Origin: Phaeodactylum tricornutum CCAP 1055/1
Taxonomy: Eukaryota > Bacillariophyta > Bacillariophyceae > Surirellales > Neidiaceae
Length of the DNA: 64,000 nucleotides
Assembly (NCBI RefSeq): GCF_000150955.2
Contig: NC_011674.1
Span: 558,001-622,000, forward strand
Direction of reading: 5' to 3'
In this document: positions 11,329 to 22,131 of the stretch, in pieces
Position numbering within the stretch: the stretch's first letter is position 1
How the letters are laid out: every line of letters begins with the position of its first letter
Program-made: the position numbers and the translations under genes
Notes under the pieces: generated by a model
Database searches by the model: none
What the model saw: the letters and a program-made list of their open reading frames with translations, nothing else
Told to the model about the DNA's origin: nothing

Positions 11329-12565
11329 TTAGATATCAACTTCCCCGTCTTCTTCATCTTCCGAATTAAAGTCCAGATCATCTAAATCAACATCGTCGTC
11401 GAACAACTCTTCGTCAACATCGTCCAGGTCCTCGTCTGGGTCGCGCTCGGCTTGTTCCGCCGCCGCCTCGAGCGCTTCGAGATTGGTTGACTGGTCCGCA
11501 AAGTGCTGACGACCCGTAATTCGACCAGTCTTGTCGACCTCTTTTTTCTTGTTGCTCTTTTTGATTGCATCAGTGTCTTCTACTTCGTTCTCCTTCTCGG
11601 CGGCCATCTCCGCTTCGAACCTAGCTCTCCAAGCCAAGAAATTTTCCATATTGCAAGGCGTTCCTTCTTCTCGGCGTTTCCGTACTTCTAACTCCTCTTG
11701 CTCGGCCTGGGTAATCTCTTCCAACGCCACCTGGGCTTCAAAGGTCTCCTGCGCTTTTTGCTTTAACAAAGGCAAAAGAAATTTACAGAACAATTTGCGG
11801 TAAGATAGTATGTCTTTCTAGGATGTCAAAAGATACGAGTCCGCAAGACCATACAATGGAATGTGTCACAGATATTATCCCCGAGATTCAGGTAGGGAGC
11901 AAAACTGCCTTGCCGGCGGCGGCTCCCGACGATAACATCCCGAGGATCTTGACTGCGCATCTTTATTCTAGCATTCGCAAACTAGACCACACACCGGAAC
12001 CATAAAAGCAAGGATCCAACGCTACAGATGGTCAATCAAATGCACTGAAAGAACGGACGAGAGGAGGCAAGCACAAGCCGACATGCATCGAAAAATAGAT
12101 CTCGAAAACCTTGCTGAAGCGAAAGCAACGACTCACCTCCGCTTTCTCGCCCTGTTTCTTTTTGCGCATCATTTGAGCATGCATAGAGACGTCATCCAGG
12201 CCTTTTTGGTTATTATCGACGAGCCACTCGCGTAAAATTTCAGCGACCGCAAAAATGGATGGTGTTCCTTCCAACGACGCCGCTGCCTCAAATGCCAACG
12301 CCTCAAGCTCGTCTTTATGCTCGTCTGCAAGGCCTTTAATAATTTCAACCTGAAGACTCGGCACTGAGAGCTCTGGATAGTCAGCCGGCAGATCAATCAA
12401 CAGTCGTACCGCCACGTGATTTAGCTCATCTAGATCGCTGGGATCACCGCTTTCAGGATAGATATCAAGGCTCCATTTTGACGATGCAACCTTTTCGAAG
12501 TGCGTGTCGTAAATGGCTTCCAAAGCCTCCACTTCCATTTCTTGTTCTTCGGCATGGTCCGCCAT
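11329..12565 (-). CDS. RWD-domain protein, RWDD1/DFRP2-like
   Basis: Exon 1 is 12565-12137 and encodes the RWD domain (EEQEMEVEALEAIYD at the start, as in GCN2 and RWDD1). Exon 2 ends at 11329. Two in-phase acceptors are possible, giving exon 2 from 11760 (286 residues) or 11748 (282 residues). The second half has a coiled-coil stretch and the RWDD1 hallmark GTP...MENFLAWRARFEAEM, then a very acidic tail. Family members (yeast Gir2, human DFRP2) bind and stabilise DRG-type GTPases linked to translation. The 376-389-nt intron is long for this window. Confidence 0.85.
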
Positions 12566-13696
12566 TGTTGGGAGAGATTAGGATTTGGGCGAGGCAGTAT
12601 TGCGTGCGACTTGGGTCAATGTCCGTAGTATAGGTACTGTCCTGAACGTTGTGTCCTTATAAAAGTTTCAATCGAGAGTACCCAGCTTCGCTTTGATGGC
12701 TTGTGGTAACGCAGGTTTTATTTTTTGTTTCACTGGTAGGTCTGTTTTCAAACTGTGTTGGATCGTCGTGACAAGCGCGATGATACCAGTCGCATGGCGA
12801 ACGTACGTCGCAAAAGACCTTGCTGTTTGTGTTAATTGAGATTACACACTAACTGTAACAGCAAATAAGAGCAAGAAACACTTTACAGTTAGCCAGCTAA
12901 TGTAAACTGACTTTACAGAGAATCCATAGTCAAGGAATATCTAAAGGTACTGATAGATCCGATATTAGTTATACTCTTAGCATTCAACTGTCTCTAGAAT
13001 TGAAAAGAAAAGAAATCTTTGCTGCATGTAACGATGACTCAGCCACAGCAATAATACTGAAGCATTTTTCCCAGCAATGCAAGCATGGAGCACTTCTTGG
13101 CCGTCGTGATGAACATCTTTACAGTTAGTGTAAAATGAGAATAAATGACATAGTCCAAGGCAAGATTCGTTTTTGACACGAAAGCTCCTTTTGCTACTGC
13201 TAATTATTTGCCTGGAATGTTTTGTCAGTACTACCAAAAGCTCCCTATCTCTATATGGTGGAAGTCTTAGTTCCTATCAATCACTGTAAGCAACTCTACT
13301 AGCTAATGACAATTTAATACTCTTGACCAAGTTTTTGCAAAAATTTGTTTGATGTTACATTAGTACAAGGCAAATCGCTCGAATACCGGTAATGGCTTTT
13401 GAACATTGAGTCATGGAAGGTCACCTATCACTCACGGGTCTGATCACGACATGTTACTGACGCAGTACGAACTGAAATCCCATTTCCCCTGTCGTGGTTT
13501 CGACGCCATGATGGAGTGCTGCGAACACCTAAACAAAGTCCCCTTCTACAAAGTCCAGTTCCAACTACGAGCATCCCGTTCATATCAAGAACCGCAGAAA
13601 GACCTTACAACTAGATTCGTACATTCAAGCAAATTCCGGAGCGTTTCCTAAAGCAGCACCGCGTTACAGTTCTTCCACAACTCAATTGAATACACC
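12566..13696. other. intergenic, 1131 bp, with short inverted repeats
   Basis: No convincing gene is seen. CTAACTGTAA at 12849-12858 and its complement TTACAGTTAG at 12883-12892 form an inverted pair; another TTACAGTTAG is at 13119-13128. The region is AT-rich. A reading frame at 13406-13651 has no recognisable features. Confidence 0.45.
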
Positions 13697-14461
13697 ATGC
13701 GTGTTCGAATATACTTTGTATGTCTATTGGTGGCAGGAACTTACGCTCAACAGAAGTCTTATTCTCGATCGCTTTCCTTGTCGACAGACACGTCCACTCC
13801 CACTTCGTCACCCACCATCGTCAACGGAAACGACACAGCCGCTCCAACAGCGCTTCCTGACTCCAATGAGACACAATCTCCTACTTTAGCGCCAGGAGGG
13901 AACACCACCGCCGCACCAACACCTACTGGTTCACACAGAAATGCAACGGCCCATCCCACATCAGCGCCTAGCATACTGCCACCAAACGTGACGGTGGCAC
14001 CGACAGCAGTCAATCACAATACTTCGGCACCGACCATCGCACCGACCAATTCAACCGATACTCCTGCTCCAACGTCCACCCCTGTCGGAACGAGTCCACC
14101 CACAGCGGCACCAATCAACGCGGCACCAGTGATAAGTTCATCCCCTACAGCGGAACCGACTGCGGACCCAGAAGATGCCTCGCATCACGTGTCCTTTTTC
14201 CGGATTTTAACCAAGACAATTGCATGGTTGATACTGTTGGGACTTGGATTGCTGGCTTTTGGCGCAATTATGAATCATCGCTACCGCATCTACTTCTTTT
14301 TCCGCGGTGTGTGGCTCACACTGCGGCAATTGCGTTGCTCGCAGTGGATCTTGCAAAAGCTGCGTATCGGAGATTATGGATCAGTCGATGCCGGACTCAA
14401 TACAATCATCTTCGACAATGACATGACTGAGGGCTTACTTTTGCAAGAAAACAATGGATAG
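13697..14461 (+). CDS. Mucin-like Pro/Thr-rich type I membrane protein
   Basis: This 254-residue single-exon protein starts with a clear signal peptide (MRVRIYFVCLLVAGTYAQQ). Residues about 28-155 are a low-complexity ectodomain rich in Thr, Pro, Ser and Ala with repeated APT/SPT motifs and many N-x-S/T sites, so heavy O- and N-glycosylation is likely. A single TM segment lies at about 175-196 (IAWLILLGLGLLAFGAIM). A cytoplasmic tail of about 58 residues follows. Many diatom surface proteins carry similar PT-rich stretches. A cell-surface or cell-wall role is inferred; the sequence shows no enzyme domain. Confidence 0.75.
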   Translation: MRVRIYFVCLLVAGTYAQQKSYSRSLSLSTDTSTPTSSPTIVNGNDTAAPTALPDSNETQSPTLAPGGNTTAAPTPTGSHRNATAHPTSAPSILPPNVTVAPTAVNHNTSAPTIAPTNSTDTPAPTSTPVGTSPPTAAPINAAPVISSSPTAEPTADPEDASHHVSFFRILTKTIAWLILLGLGLLAFGAIMNHRYRIYFFFRGVWLTLRQLRCSQWILQKLRIGDYGSVDAGLNTIIFDNDMTEGLLLQENNG

Positions 14462-14830
14462 AACAAGTATCGCCGAATTCAACACGGCGTTACGTGCCTG
14501 AGCTCTAATTCACTGCGGTGGCATGCTAGTCTTGAATTTTGTACACCTTCACACTTAGAGTTAATTGTATTACACCAAAGCAGCTTTTGTATCAGTACTA
14601 CCTTCCTGTTGATTGAAAGTTTGGCCGTCAAAAGTTCTATGAGCATGGAAGAGCCAAAAAAGCATGTATTACGCCTTTTCCCAAAGCCTAACAACGGCGA
14701 GCACCCTAAGATTGTACTCCCCTCACCGTCCTAAAGCCACGCGATGAATGTGATACCAGCGTCACACGCGCTGCACTAGCGACCATACAAAAACGAGCAT
14801 TCTTTATTTGTTTTTCGATCTCGCCGCCGT
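14462..14830. other. intergenic between convergent genes, 369 bp
   Basis: The downstream flanks of the PT-rich protein and of hydroxymethylbilane synthase meet here. I see no gene or structured element. Confidence 0.4.
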
Positions 14831-16030
14831 CTACTTTGTGATTTGTCCAAGAACCTGCTGTCCAGAAGTCTCCACCATACGCTGGAAGAATTCCTCACCG
14901 GCTTCCTTCTTGAGCCCTTCACCAGCTTCTCGGCCAATCTTGGCTGCTTCCTCAATGGCACCTTCAGACTCGCACTCAAACTTCTTAGAACCGTCGGGCA
15001 TTGCAATTAATCCGCGGAACATGATCTTGCCATCGACGATGCGAGCTTGCCCGGCAATCGGTGTTTTACAATTTCCATCCAAAGCTTCCAAAAATCCGCG
15101 TTCACAGTCCACACAAGCCTTGGTTTCGGGATGATTAAGAGCAGCGAGATACTTGAGAGATCGTTCGTCGTCGTCCCTGCATTGAATACCAATGGCACCC
15201 TGAGCGACGGCGGGAAGCATCTCGTCCCATTCCAAAATAGAAGTTGCGCAACCATCCATGTCCATGCGCTTTAATCCGGCAATGGCCAAAAGCGTAGCGT
15301 CAACGACGCCGTCGTCAAGTTTTCGTAGACGAGTTTGAACATTGCCACGGAAATTGACACATTTTAGTGTGGGGTTCTTGGCCATGAGCTGAGCCTGTCG
15401 GCGAAGCGAGGCAGTACCTATAACCGATCCGTCCGGGATGTCTTCAATGCGCTTGACGCTATCATCTTTGTAAATGAAAGCGTCGTTCGTGTCCTCGCGA
15501 GGAAGGTTGCAGGGCAGAACGGTGCCGTCGGGAAGCCATGTCGGTACGTCCTTCATCGAGTGCACACAGATATCAACTTCATCAGAAAGTAGAGCTGTGT
15601 CTAACTCTTTGGTGAAAAGTCCTTTACCTCCGAGCTCCATCAAAGACTTGTCCAGGATCATGTCTCCCTGTGTCTTGAGAACACAAATTTCGATAGCTCC
15701 TTCGGCTTCCAGATCCGGAAAATTCTCGATCAGCCGTTTTCGGGTTTCGTAAGCCTGTGCCAGTGCCAAGGGAGATCCGCGGGTTCCGATTCGGAGGGGT
15801 TGAATATCCCCCTCTGCCATGAATAATGCCTAACAACGATAGTTTATGTAAGAAAGTGCGACTTCAATACAGACCGACAAAGTAGGAAGGATTGCTTCCT
15901 CCGTCACATATGGGAGAAGTCGACAACTTACAGTATCCAAATTTTGCGACCTGCTAAGTGGCGTAAATGCCGGAACAAAGGCCGAGCCTGAGGCAAGATT
16001 TAGGCTAAAGAGGGCGACAGCGAACTTCAT
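14831..16030 (-). CDS. hemC: Hydroxymethylbilane synthase (porphobilinogen deaminase), plastid
   Basis: Exon 1 (16030-15932) and exon 2 (15829-14831) give 365 residues; the intron is 102 nt. The enzyme condenses four porphobilinogens into hydroxymethylbilane for haem and chlorophyll. Exon 1 is almost exactly the targeting presequence: a signal peptide with SGSAFVP, the ASAFAP-like cleavage site of diatom plastid proteins. The mature part has GTRGSPLAL, the catalytic Asp in HSMKDVPT (D127 in the full protein), ASLRRQAQL, FRGNVQTRL, and C287 in ALDGNCKTPIAG, which should carry the dipyrromethane cofactor. An ATG at 15820 in exon 2 would give a form without the presequence. Confidence 0.95.
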
Positions 16031-16562
16031 GATCTGGGTGTTGAGTGAGACTTTGTTTTCTTACGGTCACGCAACTCGTTGTCTCCGATGTTGGATGTGA
16101 CGATTGATGGAACGTGTTGTTGTCGGCTCGACCGACGGCTCGGGATGAAGCCCTCGATGTTCACTGTCAATCGACAACGCAATTTGGGAAACTTCAACAA
16201 TCCAATGATCCGTTCGACTCAAGTCGAGCTGATTGAAGTTTGGATCGCGACGCAAACTCATTGTTGACGGTCATGCTTTTTCGGCTGCTATGCTACTTAC
16301 TGTTACTACGTTTACTCTGTCCTGTCGCGCACTCCAAAGGACTCCACGCGGAGTGTCTTTTCCGGGCGCACTACAGGCTCGCCAACTTCAATTTGGGCGT
16401 AAATGAACGTTTCGATGAAACCAGATTCACAGTCAGTTTCAAAACTGTATTCCGACTTTTTCACGACGTGTGACAAAAATGGATTGCCTTTGAAGCAACT
16501 GTGAGTCGTTACATTTGTGAGCTTCCCAATATCGCCCCTCGAATTTTATCTTTGCCGCCTTC
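16031..16562. promoter_or_regulatory. Divergent promoter region with TTCAC[AT]GTCA motifs
   Basis: The 532 bp between two divergent genes contain an exact TTNACWGTNAA palindrome at 16160-16170, 130 bp from the hydroxymethylbilane synthase ATG. A near-match TTCACAGTCAG at 16426-16436 lies about 127 bp from the RlmH-like ATG. Small reading frames here show no family resemblance. Confidence 0.4.
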
Positions 16563-17153
16563 ATGAAATACCGAAAACTTTTGCTCCTCGCAACGTGCTG
16601 TAGCGTTCCTAGGGAAGTCATCTCCTTTGGACCGATTGACCCTGTTCTCTCGGCTCGCCAGCGAGTTGCATCGTCCTCCACGACCCGATGCATGGGCCTC
16701 AAGACAACCATCCGTATTGTGGGTCGCAAGTCTGGCAGTGAATCCTGGCTAGAAGATGCCTGTAGCATGTACGAGACACGGCTGAAACCAGCTAATATCG
16801 ATGTTCAAACCGAATGGCATAAGAATGACCAAAGTTTGACCAAAGGAGTTCAAAGTGACTACGTCCGGAACGTTCCCGTCGTCATGCTCGACCCAAGAGG
16901 CAAGCGATTCACAAGCGAACAGTTTACCGACGACTTCTATAAATGGATGGAAATCGGAGGTAGCCGCATGGTGTTTTGCATCGGCGGTGCCGAAGGGCTA
17001 CCTGCTGACTTGAGGGCACCTTTGTCCGGGCATAAACCGATTCTGGTGAGCCTTTCCAATTTGACCTTTACACACCAATTTGCAAGACTCGTATTGATAG
17101 AACAGATTTATCGAGCTTCAGAGATACGAAAAGGGACCGGCTATCACAAATGA
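16563..17153 (+). CDS. RlmH-like SPOUT rRNA methyltransferase, probably plastid
   Basis: This 196-residue protein has an N-terminal hydrophobic stretch (MKYRKLLLLATCC) followed by VISFGP, which may be a plastid presequence, then a complete RlmH-type SPOUT domain from about residue 46. The SAM-binding knot includes MVFCIGGAEGLP and LSLSNLTFTHQFARL (here VSLSNLTFTHQFARL), and the C-terminus has the RlmH ending GTGYHK. Bacterial RlmH methylates N3 of pseudouridine 1915 in helix 69 of 23S rRNA. A plastid ribosome substrate follows from the family and presequence, but is not proven. It is divergent from the hydroxymethylbilane synthase gene. Confidence 0.85.
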   Translation: MKYRKLLLLATCCSVPREVISFGPIDPVLSARQRVASSSTTRCMGLKTTIRIVGRKSGSESWLEDACSMYETRLKPANIDVQTEWHKNDQSLTKGVQSDYVRNVPVVMLDPRGKRFTSEQFTDDFYKWMEIGGSRMVFCIGGAEGLPADLRAPLSGHKPILVSLSNLTFTHQFARLVLIEQIYRASEIRKGTGYHK

Positions 17154-17368
17154 AAGTCATCGAAAACAATCATAGAACCTGTCAACCGTTATTGTGTACG
17201 TACAACTAATTGAGACCTTTCGTACCTGCTGTTGATGCGTTCGCCGAGCTACTCCCCGCGACACAAAAATCCCGTATTCTGATTTTCTGTTACCATACAT
17301 CTACAAACCTAGAAGTGTTTAAGATCTTCTTTTGGCACTGTTCGAATACATGGACCAGTCACTACTGT

Positions 17369-20300
17369 CTAAAGGGCTTCAAGCGCTGTGCGCGCGCCTC
17401 CGCGCTCTAATAAATACAGAATTTTCTTCTTTTCATTCTCCGGAAACTCACTGCTCGATAGAGATTCCATCAAATCAGCCACCTCCTTTTCCTTGTGAAT
17501 ATACTTGAGAGCTATAGCCGCAAGCTTGTCGGGCTTTTGCGAGGAGATGAACCTGGTTCCTTCCTTGTAAACAATCTTTGATGCAAGGCAAGAACTAATT
17601 GCATTCTTGATGTATTGCTCAGGGACACGATCGTGGACGTGCTCAAAGGAAAGGTCGGCCAACGTCTTGGGAAGATGAGCACGGAACAGGGGCAGGAGAG
17701 ACTCGCGCTCCTCTTCCGACAATGTGTCTAAAGCTACCGACAGAGCATCTGTCGCGGCATTGATTGAATTGCTTATAATTTGACTCACTTCTGGTAGAGA
17801 ACCACCGAAGTTCTCGAATTCTCGGAATAAAAGCTCGGCTTCGAGCTTAGCAAGACCCCCTATTAACCGTAAAGAAGAATAGCAACATGAGAAAACTGGC
17901 AGCGTCGGATCCGACTGTGGCCCATGATCCAAATTTTTCTTACGCAATTTATCCAGGACTTCGCTCACAATCTGAGTCTTATTGTCGAAGAATTCCTCTT
18001 CCGTGCAGAGCATTGCAGCGCAGATTTCGTAGGAAGACGTTATGACACCACCTTTATTTGCCGATGAGTCCTTCACGATCACTACACCTGCCTCGTCAAA
18101 AAGAGCTTGACGTGCTTCAGTAGTAATAAATAGATTGGCACCTTCAACAATAAGCTTGCTCGAGGGTGAGCCATCAGTCTGGAGGAACTGCTTGTAGTTG
18201 GTGCTGTCAATTGTACCAGGCCGGCCTCCGCAAGGGACAAATGCATCCGTCACGAGGCGATTGTGCATGGTGTTTCGCGCTTTCGTACCAGCTTCTGTGT
18301 CGCAGGTATGGAGAACTCCGTCAGCACTCAACTTCGAAGCATCAAAGTGGACAATACTCATGGTTCCAGTAACGAGCCGCTCTAGCTCGCCATGGTCTAA
18401 GCCCCTGGGATCCTCCGCGCAGCCAAAGGCGTCCGCAATCCCGACAATCCTGGCATTGTCTCCGTATTCGCGCATCATGATTTTCATTTCGTTGCCGGCG
18501 ACATCGCCATCGGGTCCACCCGTAATCTTCACCGTGAATGGGGCATCTTTCGGGTTGATTCCAAGCGTGTGACGCAAAGCAACATCTAGATAAACGTTGA
18601 CGCCTTCGCTTGTTACTCCATATACCTTGTGATTGATCCCCGCGCGAGGTTTGCTACTCATGAAAGCTGCCGGCGTCTGATATCCTCTCATGCCAGCTCG
18701 TTTAATAACCCAGTTAATGTCGTCCGGAATTACTTGCTCGTCTGGCCCGAGATAGAGCACTTCCTTTTTACCAAACAAGTCCACAATGTTCTTTCTCGTT
18801 TCATCCGTCTCCACAATGAGATCAAGAATCGAGTCGGTAAAAGCCTTTACACTTTTCCGCATGACAAAGTTTTTCCCGGAATCTGACATTCCGTTAGTGT
18901 TGATCAAGCATACAGCCTTGGACCCACCTTCGGGAATGTCTTTGTTCTTGAGCTGTTGAGCACTATGCAATGGAATGAGAGAAAGCATGAGTGATAGGAA
19001 TCGAAAACGATCTATAAGCCGAAACACTTCGATATCGCGAAACGTACAAGGCTAGGCCGTAACATTCATCGTAGTGGCGAGCCGATTCCAAGGCAAACTG
19101 CTCTGGGCTACGAGGAGTCACCAAACGCATGCCGCCGCGAGAAATATCGCGGAAGCGAACATGGAACCCGTTGAAGCGACGACCATGCGTAAAAAAGACA
19201 CCATAGGGAAGCTCCTTATTTTCGCCACCTGGCGGTACCATGATGCGGGGATCTAATCGCAGGGCCAGCGCATAACGGTCGGACAGGTAAACATTTGTGC
19301 GCAGCGTGTGCTTCACAACGTCGATCATTTTTTCCAGCAATTCCGTGGCGACTGTGTCTTCCACATCGGTATCAACCGCTTTCAGAATTGTGTCGCAGCG
19401 GTTGTCAAAGTCTGCGTTCGATAGAGGATTATGGGGGTTGAAGCGATCAAGAAACATATCTGCAATCGCTTCGGCGTGCGGAATGAAACGCTCGCTAGTC
19501 AAGGTTTCGTAAATATTGGCCTTGCTGTAGGCGACTGCATTGTACTTGGTCATGATGGGATGCATCAACGAGCAAAGCGCTGTAATAGTTTCGCCGATGG
19601 CGACACTCATGTGTGGATATTTCTCAAAGACCAGAGTTATAGTAGCCGGATCCAACCACTTGACGCGCTTGAGTTCCAAGGCAAGGAGATCCAACGTTTC
19701 TGGTAGTACTGGCGATTTATTGCATGGCGAAACTAGCATTCGCAACATGGTAATATTTCCGTTCTTGCCATCAGGAATCACATCGAGCCTCGCTCGTGTC
19801 ACGTCAAAATCGTGGACATACAGCAATCGTGACAAGTGTTCCAAGGCTACTTGCGGTAATGAATTGGCCACCGCCATGTCAACCCAGTAGTGCCCTCCGT
19901 TCTCCGTATCGACGGGATCAATCTGGACCGCTGTACCTTCCGATCCAGAAACTTGCGCAAATAACAATCTCTGATTGAGGAAGCGCCGGGGATCATTTAC
20001 ACCAATATTGATGTAGTTCTCACTGCAGTTTTGCAGGTATTCAATCATGGCTCCGCGTTCAAAGACTGGTGATGGCTTCAACTCGCCCCTATCATCGACA
20101 ATACTGCCATCGTTGACTTGCTCAGCATAGTCAATGATTGATGCGCCCGTCTCATGGACCAACGATCCCGGAGGCTTTGTACCGTAGACAAACATGTTGA
20201 GACTCATAGCGTCGTCCCTTGTGGAAAACACATGAATGCGTGAGAGCGGAACATAGTCGGCCGCGCTCTGTCGCCAGGGGAGCTCCTGCACCATTTTGAC

Positions 20301-20831
20301 AAGAGTACCCGATTGTGTGCCGGGGCGAATAAAAGTCAAGACCTGACGACCATCCGGTAAATGCGACTGCAAGTTCAAGTACAAGTCCATATTCGCATCT
20401 TTGACGGCCGCAATTGCTTTGATGTGATCCATCCGAAAGCGTTCGGGAACTTGCCGAAAATACGAAGTCGGCATGTTCTCCAAAAACCACGGAACCACTT
20501 CTTCGATTGTTCGAGTTTGCGACTGGCACAGCTCATATACCATAGCTTTTTGAGTGACACGTTGAACGTCGATGTTGTGTTCGGCTTGCCAAGGCGCGGC
20601 AGCTTTGGAGGGAGACGGTAGATCTCCGAGGGATCCGTATTCGGAACGGACTCCCGGAATAATACTTTCATCCCGTGAAGTCTTCTTGCTGAAATTGCGT
20701 GTTTGCATTCCAGTGGAGATGGCCCGGGCGACCACCAGAGTCAACGGTGACATCGACCGCAACGGAGCGATTGATGCGTGCATAAAATGTTGACGGCCAA
20801 ATGCCGATATGATGCGTGACGATCGGAGCAT
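17369..20831 (-). CDS. NAD-dependent glutamate dehydrogenase, large type, mitochondrial
   Basis: Exon 1 (20831-19048) and exon 2 (18962-17369) give 1125 residues; the intron is 85 nt. It deaminates glutamate to 2-oxoglutarate with NAD. Length matches the roughly 115-kDa fungal Gdh2 class rather than the 450-residue enzymes. The catalytic core spans the splice site: SRGGMRLV, then FALESA and LKNKDIPEGGSK. The coenzyme-binding part has KITGGPDGDVAGNE and EGANLFIT. The first 60 residues are rich in Arg and Ser with few acids (ISTGMQTRNFSKK), so mitochondrial import is likely. The long N-terminal half is the regulatory region of this class. Confidence 0.93.
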
Positions 20832-21261
20832 AACGACAAAGCTGGGTGATTTTACAGTTTGCTTTCAAGGTTGATGCACAGCTCTGGGTCAATTGCAGTT
20901 GTCAACGCAACAAGAGCAATTGACTTGTCGAACAGGTATGGTTGCGGATAGAATGCGATAGTGCCCGATGTGAATGTGAAAGCTTTTCTGAGATCGCTTC
21001 ACAGTCAGGTTGCGCCGTCTTCGATTGACTTCTCGTTCCATGACTTCACAGAGCTTTTATTGGTTTTGATTGGTTCAAAAGGTGTCGGGGATGTCACCGA
21101 CCGTGACTTGGTCGATCACACAAGATTTTTTGCTCTTCGGAGATTCTTTGCCAGGCCGCGGACAAGGCTTCGGACGTAACCAACCAAAGTGACGCACATA
21201 GAAAGTTACACACTACGCGAGCCAAAAATCCGCGGTAGGGATGACACAAGGCGGCTTACAG
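20832..21261. other. intergenic upstream of glutamate dehydrogenase, 430 bp
   Basis: TTTTACAGTTT at 20850-20860 lies about 20 bp upstream of the dehydrogenase ATG. TTCACAGTCAGG lies at 20999-21010. I see no gene. Confidence 0.4.
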
Positions 21262-22131
21262 TTACTCTTCGTCTACCAAACCATCAATAGACAAAAACTT
21301 TCCCTGTTCATTTCGTTTCATAGGATACGTTTTGCATACAAAGCCCGACAACTGCGTAGGAATTCCTCCAAAAATGTGTGGACACCGCCAGTCCGTCCAA
21401 TCCTTACCGGTATCAAGCTCTCCCACCGGCTTGGGTTCTTCGTACCGCGTCGTAATGCCTACATTCTTAAGTGCCTCATTACTCAACTCTAGGCAAATCC
21501 AGTCGCCAATGGTGGCTGTATAAAAATGATTCGCTGTTTGGATCAAGCGAGAAGGAACCGACGTGGCGTGGGTAAAATACCCATCCGCTTCAAAAGTAGG
21601 AGGGAAGTAGGCTTTCCCACTCGCAAAAGCTTCATCCCACAGAGACTTTTGACACATGTGGTAGAGCTGGTCAACGTGGTCGGTGGACATGTCGGCGGGA
21701 GCTGAAGATTCGCTAGAGACAGTTCCATGCAACATTCTCAGATTGGCGGCCACATCCGAACAGCCGTCTTCCTCACGGATGCATCGTTCTGGTTTAAAGG
21801 CTGGAATGCACACAGGAATGTATTCCGTATCCCCAACGGGAAAGACGGGACGGAAGCGCTCCCCTTTCGAAACGAAGACTGTTTCGCCTGCTAGTACAGT
21901 TAAGACTGATGTTTGGCCATTTGTTTCCGAATGTAGCTCTACCTTTCCTTTCAAAACACACAGCCACTCATCATAGTCTAAGGTCAACCAAGGTTCGCTC
22001 GTGGGATTAGCGACAAAAACTCTAGCCACGGAGAGAGTGTCTTCCTTGCTCGCCACATTCCCAGCTAGCTCGTCAATGGTGAGACCATCGTGTTCGACGA
22101 CTCGTGTTGATTTCCCCACTAGTTTCGGCAT
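21262..22131 (-). CDS. Cupin-DUF952 fusion protein
   Basis: This 289-residue single-exon protein has two parts. Residues about 35-110 form a cupin barrel (EPWLTLDYDEWLCVLKGKVELH, GETVFVSKGERFRPVFP). Residues about 155-265 match DUF952: HVDQLYHMC, GYFTHATS, then WICLELSNEAL and CPHIFGGIPTQ. Cupins of this kind bind small molecules or metals; typical metal-binding His residues are mostly absent here. The function of DUF952 is unknown. There is no targeting signal, so the cytosol is likely. Its start is an ATG at 22131, preceded by a short GC-rich stretch. Confidence 0.75.
   Translation of the reverse strand: MPKLVGKSTRVVEHDGLTIDELAGNVASKEDTLSVARVFVANPTSEPWLTLDYDEWLCVLKGKVELHSETNGQTSVLTVLAGETVFVSKGERFRPVFPVGDTEYIPVCIPAFKPERCIREEDGCSDVAANLRMLHGTVSSESSAPADMSTDHVDQLYHMCQKSLWDEAFASGKAYFPPTFEADGYFTHATSVPSRLIQTANHFYTATIGDWICLELSNEALKNVGITTRYEEPKPVGELDTGKDWTDWRCPHIFGGIPTQLSGFVCKTYPMKRNEQGKFLSIDGLVDEE

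Noticed and set aside
12841-13140. Inverted TTACAGTTAG copies taken as a MITE
   Set aside because: Arms are only 10 bp and match a motif common across the window, so a regulatory motif is the simpler reading.
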